From Bacteroidales bacterium (lineage in GTDB: Bacteria > Bacteroidota > Bacteroidia > Bacteroidales > VadinHA17), in contig JABUEV010000054.1 of assembly GCA_013314865.1 (NCBI GenBank), positions 1 to 10,155 of the forward strand: a stretch of 10,155 nucleotides of DNA, in the 5' to 3' direction. The position numbers and the translations under genes are program-made. The notes under the pieces were generated by a model, which was not told the DNA's origin, did no database searches, and worked only from the letters and a program-made list of their open reading frames with translations. How positions within the stretch are numbered: position 1 is the first letter of the stretch; each line of letters begins with the position of its first letter. Below are positions 6,755 to 10,155 of this stretch, piece by piece.

Positions 6755-7654
6755 TCAATAAATTCTGGCAGGATAAACACCTTTTCTTATAAGTTTGCGG
6801 ATATTCTCCACCACAAGAGGTTTGTCTTCGCGGTAAGTAACTCCAAACCATTTCTCATTACTCATAAGGATCTTAATTTTTATTTCGCCGCTTTTTACAA
6901 ACTTATCGAGTGATGTCGGGATATCCAGCTCTGCTTTAAGGTCAAAGCCATATTTATTGATAAATTCAGTGAATTCTTTCCGCAGGAAGCTGAAACAAGT
7001 CGGCTTGAAGCCAAACAGATTCATTGAAACTATCTCCTCTCCTGTAAAGAATAACTGCTGTCCGTCAGGACCCGGGGCCTTTGCTCCTTCTTTAGTCTTT
7101 TCTATCTGTCTGGTTTCAACTATTTTCTGAAGATAACCATCAGGGCCTGCCTGACATATGCCCCTGTTAACATGTCCGTGATCGGAAAGGGTGTTGCCAA
7201 GCTTATATCCTATTATTGTATAGCGGTTTGGTTCTTTGTCATTAACCAGAAAGTCATGCAAGATCCTGAACGAATCAACGCCATAATAATCATCAGCATT
7301 AATTACGCCGAAAGGTTCCCTTATGGTCCCTTCTGTTACAAGAATGGCATGGCTTGTACCCCAGGGCTTCTGCCTTTCAGGTGTTACTTTAACTCCCTCA
7401 GGAAGGTTTGTTATTTCCTGAAATACATACTCAACATCAATCTTTCCATTAAGCCTTTCAACAAATCTTTCTCTCACCTGTTCCTCCAAATCGCGCCTTA
7501 TCACAAATACAATTTTGCCAAAGCCGGCCCTGATGGCATCATATATTGAATAATCAATTATTGTCTCGCCTGAGGGGCCTACTTCATCAAGCTGTTTGTT
7601 CCCGCCATACCTGGAACCCATTCCGGCAGCTAATACTAGTAATGTTGGTTTCAT
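6755..7654 (-). CDS. Sugar-phosphate nucleotidyltransferase (NTP_transferase family)
   Basis: This 299-aa protein opens with the nucleotide-binding signature LAAGMGSRYGG (8-18) followed by K20 and Q21, as in glucose-1-phosphate uridylyl/thymidylyl transferases. PWGTSHA (97-103) is the family's PLGTA-like element contacting the nucleotide, and NADDYYG (119-125) carries the metal-binding Asp pair. The fold spans the whole length, with no added hexapeptide-repeat acetyltransferase domain. The reaction is expected to be NTP plus sugar-1-phosphate giving NDP-sugar and pyrophosphate. The sugar and base are not predictable from what I can see: it is neither a typical GalU nor RmlA. No sugar kinase, mutase or glycosyltransferase partner lies next to it. 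It is transcribed divergently from cutC across an 88-bp gap. On the minus strand a one-mismatch -7 box (TATAATTG, plus 7684-7677) lies about 23 bp before the ATG. Confidence 0.85.
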   Translation of the reverse strand: MKPTLLVLAAGMGSRYGGNKQLDEVGPSGETIIDYSIYDAIRAGFGKIVFVIRRDLEEQVRERFVERLNGKIDVEYVFQEITNLPEGVKVTPERQKPWGTSHAILVTEGTIREPFGVINADDYYGVDSFRILHDFLVNDKEPNRYTIIGYKLGNTLSDHGHVNRGICQAGPDGYLQKIVETRQIEKTKEGAKAPGPDGQQLFFTGEEIVSMNLFGFKPTCFSFLRKEFTEFINKYGFDLKAELDIPTSLDKFVKSGEIKIKILMSNEKWFGVTYREDKPLVVENIRKLIRKGVYPARIY

Positions 7655-7693
7655 TTTAATAGTCGGTTTTGATGCACAATTATAAAGAAAATA

Positions 7694-7725
7694 TTGCTAT
7701 TTTTATATATGTAATCATAAATTTG
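7694..7725 (+). promoter_or_regulatory. Promoter of cutC
   Basis: TTG (7694-7696) is followed after 21 bp by TAAATTTG (7718-7725), a perfect -7 box. The start would fall near 7732, leaving about 10 nt before the ATG at 7743, so the leader is very short. Confidence 0.65.
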
Positions 7726-7742
7726 ACCCCTTACTTCTTTTT

Positions 7743-8489
7743 ATGAGTATCTTGCTTGAAATTTGTGCCGACAGTGTTGAATCAGCAGTAATAGCTCAGG
7801 AAGCGGGTGCAGACCGTGTTGAACTTTGCAGCAGTCTGGTTGAAGGGGGCCTCACACCAAGTTACGGCACAATCGCTTCAGCCAGAAGCAATCTCAGCAT
7901 AACCCTTCATGTCCTGATACGTCCCAGGGGCGGTGATTTTCTTTATTCTGACGAGGAATTTGACATAATGAGAAGAGATATTGAGATGTGCGGAGAACTG
8001 GGAGTTGACGGAATTGTTACAGGCGTCCTTCGTTCAGGCGGTACAATAGATACAGACCGTACATCCCGGCTTATTGAAATTGCATATCCTATGAAGGTCA
8101 CTTTCCACAGAGCTTTTGACCTTTGTTCCGACCCGGTTGACGGGCTTGAGGATGTAATTGCAGCCGGAGCTGACCGCCTGCTTACATCAGGGATGAAAAA
8201 TAAGGCAGTAGATGCACTGGAAACAATCCGTCAGTTTATAATTCAGGCAGGGAACCGGTTAATAATTATGCCAGGGGGCGGAATTGACGACACAAACATT
8301 GTCAGACTAATTGAAGCCACGGGGGCTAAAGAAGTCCATCTTTCAGGAAGAAAGGAAATTGAAAGTGACATGATTTTCAGACGCAAAGACATAAATCTTG
8401 GATCAGCAGGAACATCTTCAGAATTCACCCGGAAAATTGCCGATTTTGAAAAAATCACAGGTATTAAAGCATTAATTAAAATGTTCTGA
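7743..8489 (+). CDS. cutC: CutC family protein (copper homeostasis, TIM barrel)
   Basis: This 248-aa protein has the same length as E. coli CutC and aligns along its whole extent by eye. LLEICADS (4-11), AGADRVELCSSLVEGGLTPS (21-40), IRPRGGDFLYSDEEF (59-73), GIVTGVL (90-96), TFHRAFD (120-126), RLLTSG (145-150), IIMPGGGI (174-181) and EVHLSGR (197-203) are all family signatures. The two cysteines most often discussed as copper ligands correspond to C8 and C29. CutC was linked to copper tolerance in E. coli, but that role is disputed and the conserved barrel pocket suggests an enzyme of unknown reaction. It is cytoplasmic, with no signal peptide. No copper ATPase or chaperone lies nearby. It has its own promoter and is followed 71 bp later by the dipeptidase gene, which has a separate promoter. 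Confidence 0.92.
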   Translation: MSILLEICADSVESAVIAQEAGADRVELCSSLVEGGLTPSYGTIASARSNLSITLHVLIRPRGGDFLYSDEEFDIMRRDIEMCGELGVDGIVTGVLRSGGTIDTDRTSRLIEIAYPMKVTFHRAFDLCSDPVDGLEDVIAAGADRLLTSGMKNKAVDALETIRQFIIQAGNRLIIMPGGGIDDTNIVRLIEATGAKEVHLSGRKEIESDMIFRRKDINLGSAGTSSEFTRKIADFEKITGIKALIKMF

Positions 8490-8498
8490 TTTTTATTC

Positions 8499-8528
8499 TT
8501 TGATATTTATCACAGGTTGTTACCTTTG
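8499..8528 (+). promoter_or_regulatory. Promoter of the C69 dipeptidase gene
   Basis: TTTG (8499-8502) is followed after 18 bp by TACCTTTG (8521-8528), a perfect Bacteroidota -7 box. A start near 8535 leaves a leader of about 25 nt that is A-rich before the ATG at 8561. It begins about 10 bp after the cutC stop. Confidence 0.7.
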
Positions 8529-8560
8529 TTGTCCCCATTTTAATCTAAAAAGAAAAATTT

Positions 8561-10155
8561 ATGAAAAGAATCTTTACCGGACTGCTTTTGATTTTGCTTA
8601 CCAGTTTAATTCCTGACAATCATTCTGTTGCATGTACAAACTTCCTGATTACAAAAGGCGCATCAAAAGATGGCTCAGTAATGATAACCTATTCAGCCGA
8701 TTCGCATGTGCTGTACGGTGAACTCTATTACTGGCCTGCAAGAAAATGGCCGGCAGGTTCAATGCTGGAAGTATATGAATGGGACACGGGAAAATATATG
8801 GGGAAAATTCCACAGGCTGCACAGACTTATTCTGTAGTGGGAAATATGAATCAGTATCAGCTTTCAATCGGTGAGACCACTTATGGCGGAAGAAGTGAGC
8901 TTATTGATACCACTGGAATAATTGACTATGGTTCACTCATATATATAACTCTTCAGCGGGCAAGGAATGCGAGAGAAGCTATCTACACCTTCCATAAGCT
9001 GGTTTCCGAATATGGCTATGCAAGCTCAGGTGAATCATTTTCGATCGCCGACAAAAATGAAGCCTGGATTTTAGAGATGATTGGCAAAGGCCCCGGCAAC
9101 AAAGGTGCTGTCTGGGTTGCACGCCGGATACCCGACGGATATATTTCAGGACATGCAAACCACCCCAGGATTACCACCTTCCCGCTTGCCGACGGGGTAA
9201 AGTCAATTACATCAAAGGAAATAGATAAGATTTTCAATCCCGAAGTTGAAAATGTGTACGCATACGATGTGGTTGAAGTTGCACGCAGGTATGGATGGTA
9301 CAATGGCGAAGACAAGGATTTCAGCTTCAGCGATGTTTATGCTCCGCTGGACTTCGGAGGTGCCAGATTTTGTGAATCCAGGGTCTGGTCAGGATTTAAC
9401 ATGGTTAACAGCCAGATGGGACAATATCTCGACTACGCAATGGGTGAAAACCTTAAAAACCGGATGCCTCTCTGGATCAAACCCGACAAACCTTTGGAAG
9501 TAAAAGACGTGATGTCAATGATGCGCAATTATTTTCAGAATACACCCATGGATATGACCAAAGATGTTGGTGCCGGACCTTATGGAAGTACGGTTAGGTG
9601 GAGACCGATGGAATGGGAGGTTGATGGGGTTACATATATCAATGAAAGAGCAATTTCAACGCAACAGACTGGTTTTTCTTTTGTGGCTCAGAGCCGTTCA
9701 TGGCTGCCCGATCCTGTTGGAGGAATATTCTGGTTTGGAGTGGATGATACTTATTACACAGTCTATACACCAATCTACTGCGGTATTACACGTGTACCTG
9801 AAGCATTTGCAGTGGGCAATGGCGACATAATGACTTTCAGTGAGAATTCAGGCTTCTGGGTATTTAACCAGGTGACAAATTTTGCCTACACCAGAACAAG
9901 ACTCCTGATAGATGACCTTCAGAAAAAACAACGGGAACTTGAGGAAGGATATTTCAAAGAAACACAGGATGTTGACAAATTAGCAGCTCAGCTTTTTGAA
10001 AAAAGCCCGAAAAAAGCTGTGAAATATTTAACAGAATACTCAGTAAATGCCGGCAATAATACAGTGGCTCAATGGAAAGACTTTTACAAATTCCTTTTCA
10101 CAAAATATGTTGACGGCAATGTGAAAGAGAAACGTCCGGTGCCACCAGGATATAA
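8561..10155 (+). CDS. Secreted C69-family dipeptidase, 3' end beyond the window
   Basis: The frame is open from ATG 8561 to the window edge (531 codons) with no stop or frameshift. Residues 1-24 form a signal peptide (MKRIF, a leucine-rich core, then HSVA), and C25 follows in ACTNFLITKGASKDGS. In peptidase family C69 (PepD-like, Ntn-hydrolase fold) the catalytic nucleophile is an N-terminal Cys freed by processing. Here signal-peptide cleavage after A24 would expose it. Family signatures include GETTYGGR (104-111), GESFSIADKNEAWILEMIGK (157-176), GHANHPRI (around 210), FCESRVW and YCGITRVPEAFAVGNG. A charged helical tail starts near residue 445. The protein probably hydrolyses dipeptides in the periplasm or at the surface. 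It has its own promoter. Usual family members in this phylum are about 550 residues by my recollection, so only the last few tens of residues are likely missing. Confidence 0.9.
   Translation, partial: MKRIFTGLLLILLTSLIPDNHSVACTNFLITKGASKDGSVMITYSADSHVLYGELYYWPARKWPAGSMLEVYEWDTGKYMGKIPQAAQTYSVVGNMNQYQLSIGETTYGGRSELIDTTGIIDYGSLIYITLQRARNAREAIYTFHKLVSEYGYASSGESFSIADKNEAWILEMIGKGPGNKGAVWVARRIPDGYISGHANHPRITTFPLADGVKSITSKEIDKIFNPEVENVYAYDVVEVARRYGWYNGEDKDFSFSDVYAPLDFGGARFCESRVWSGFNMVNSQMGQYLDYAMGENLKNRMPLWIKPDKPLEVKDVMSMMRNYFQNTPMDMTKDVGAGPYGSTVRWRPMEWEVDGVTYINERAISTQQTGFSFVAQSRSWLPDPVGGIFWFGVDDTYYTVYTPIYCGITRVPEAFAVGNGDIMTFSENSGFWVFNQVTNFAYTRTRLLIDDLQKKQRELEEGYFKETQDVDKLAAQLFEKSPKKAVKYLTEYSVNAGNNTVAQWKDFYKFLFTKYVDGNVKEKRPVPPGY

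Noticed and set aside
8649..8867. Minus-strand open frame opposite the start of the dipeptidase gene
   Set aside because: The plus strand carries a continuous, family-matching frame through this region; the antisense frame has no recognisable features.
9246..9830. Plus-strand frames in another register inside the dipeptidase region, hinting at a frameshift
   Set aside because: The frame from 8561 stays open to the window end and keeps family motifs throughout, so no frameshift is needed.
1..10155. Search for CRISPR arrays, transposases, phage genes, defence systems or a biosynthetic cluster
   Set aside because: No regular repeats, no such genes, and nearly all coding space is taken by recognised housekeeping or metabolic genes.

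Overview
The window looks like a stretch of core chromosome from a member of the Bacteroidota, probably order Bacteroidales. Three things point there: moderately AT-rich coding DNA with A-rich rather than Shine-Dalgarno leaders, several promoters matching the Bacteroidota consensus (TTTG, about 19-21 bp, TAnnTTTG), and a gene set typical of the phylum (RNase Y, ZapA preceded by a small coiled-coil protein, CutC, a C69 dipeptidase). No insertion sequence, phage gene, CRISPR array, tRNA or rRNA was seen.

Layout. Positions 1-149 (+) hold the last 48 codons of a nucleoside (uridine) phosphorylase. It converges on a minus-strand pair, a UDP-GlcNAc 2-epimerase (1190-2353) followed by a WbpP/TviC-type UDP-N-acetylhexosamine 4-epimerase (162-1145). 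These two make UDP-ManNAc-type and UDP-GalNAc-type precursors for surface polysaccharide. Next, also on the minus strand and read in the order 4903 to 2496, come a 97-aa coiled-coil protein (ZapB-like), ZapA, a structured RNA of about 190 nt and RNase Y. The RNA has a 17-position closing stem ending in a U6 tract and is best explained as 6S RNA.

From about 4920 the strand changes. A divergent promoter pair drives the ZapB-like/zapA operon leftward and an exported M23 peptidase (5026-6747) rightward. The M23 gene ends 7 bp from the stop of a convergent sugar-phosphate nucleotidyltransferase (6755-7654, minus). CutC (7743-8489, +) and a secreted C69-family dipeptidase (8561 to beyond the window end, +) follow, each with its own promoter.

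Functionally the window combines nucleotide salvage, nucleotide-sugar supply for the cell surface, cell division, RNA turnover, cell-wall hydrolysis and periplasmic peptide breakdown. There are no gaps over 300 bases without a feature. I see no clearly novel multi-gene system. The least-explained element is the structured RNA between zapA and rny; the uncharacterised C-terminal region of the M23 protein comes next.
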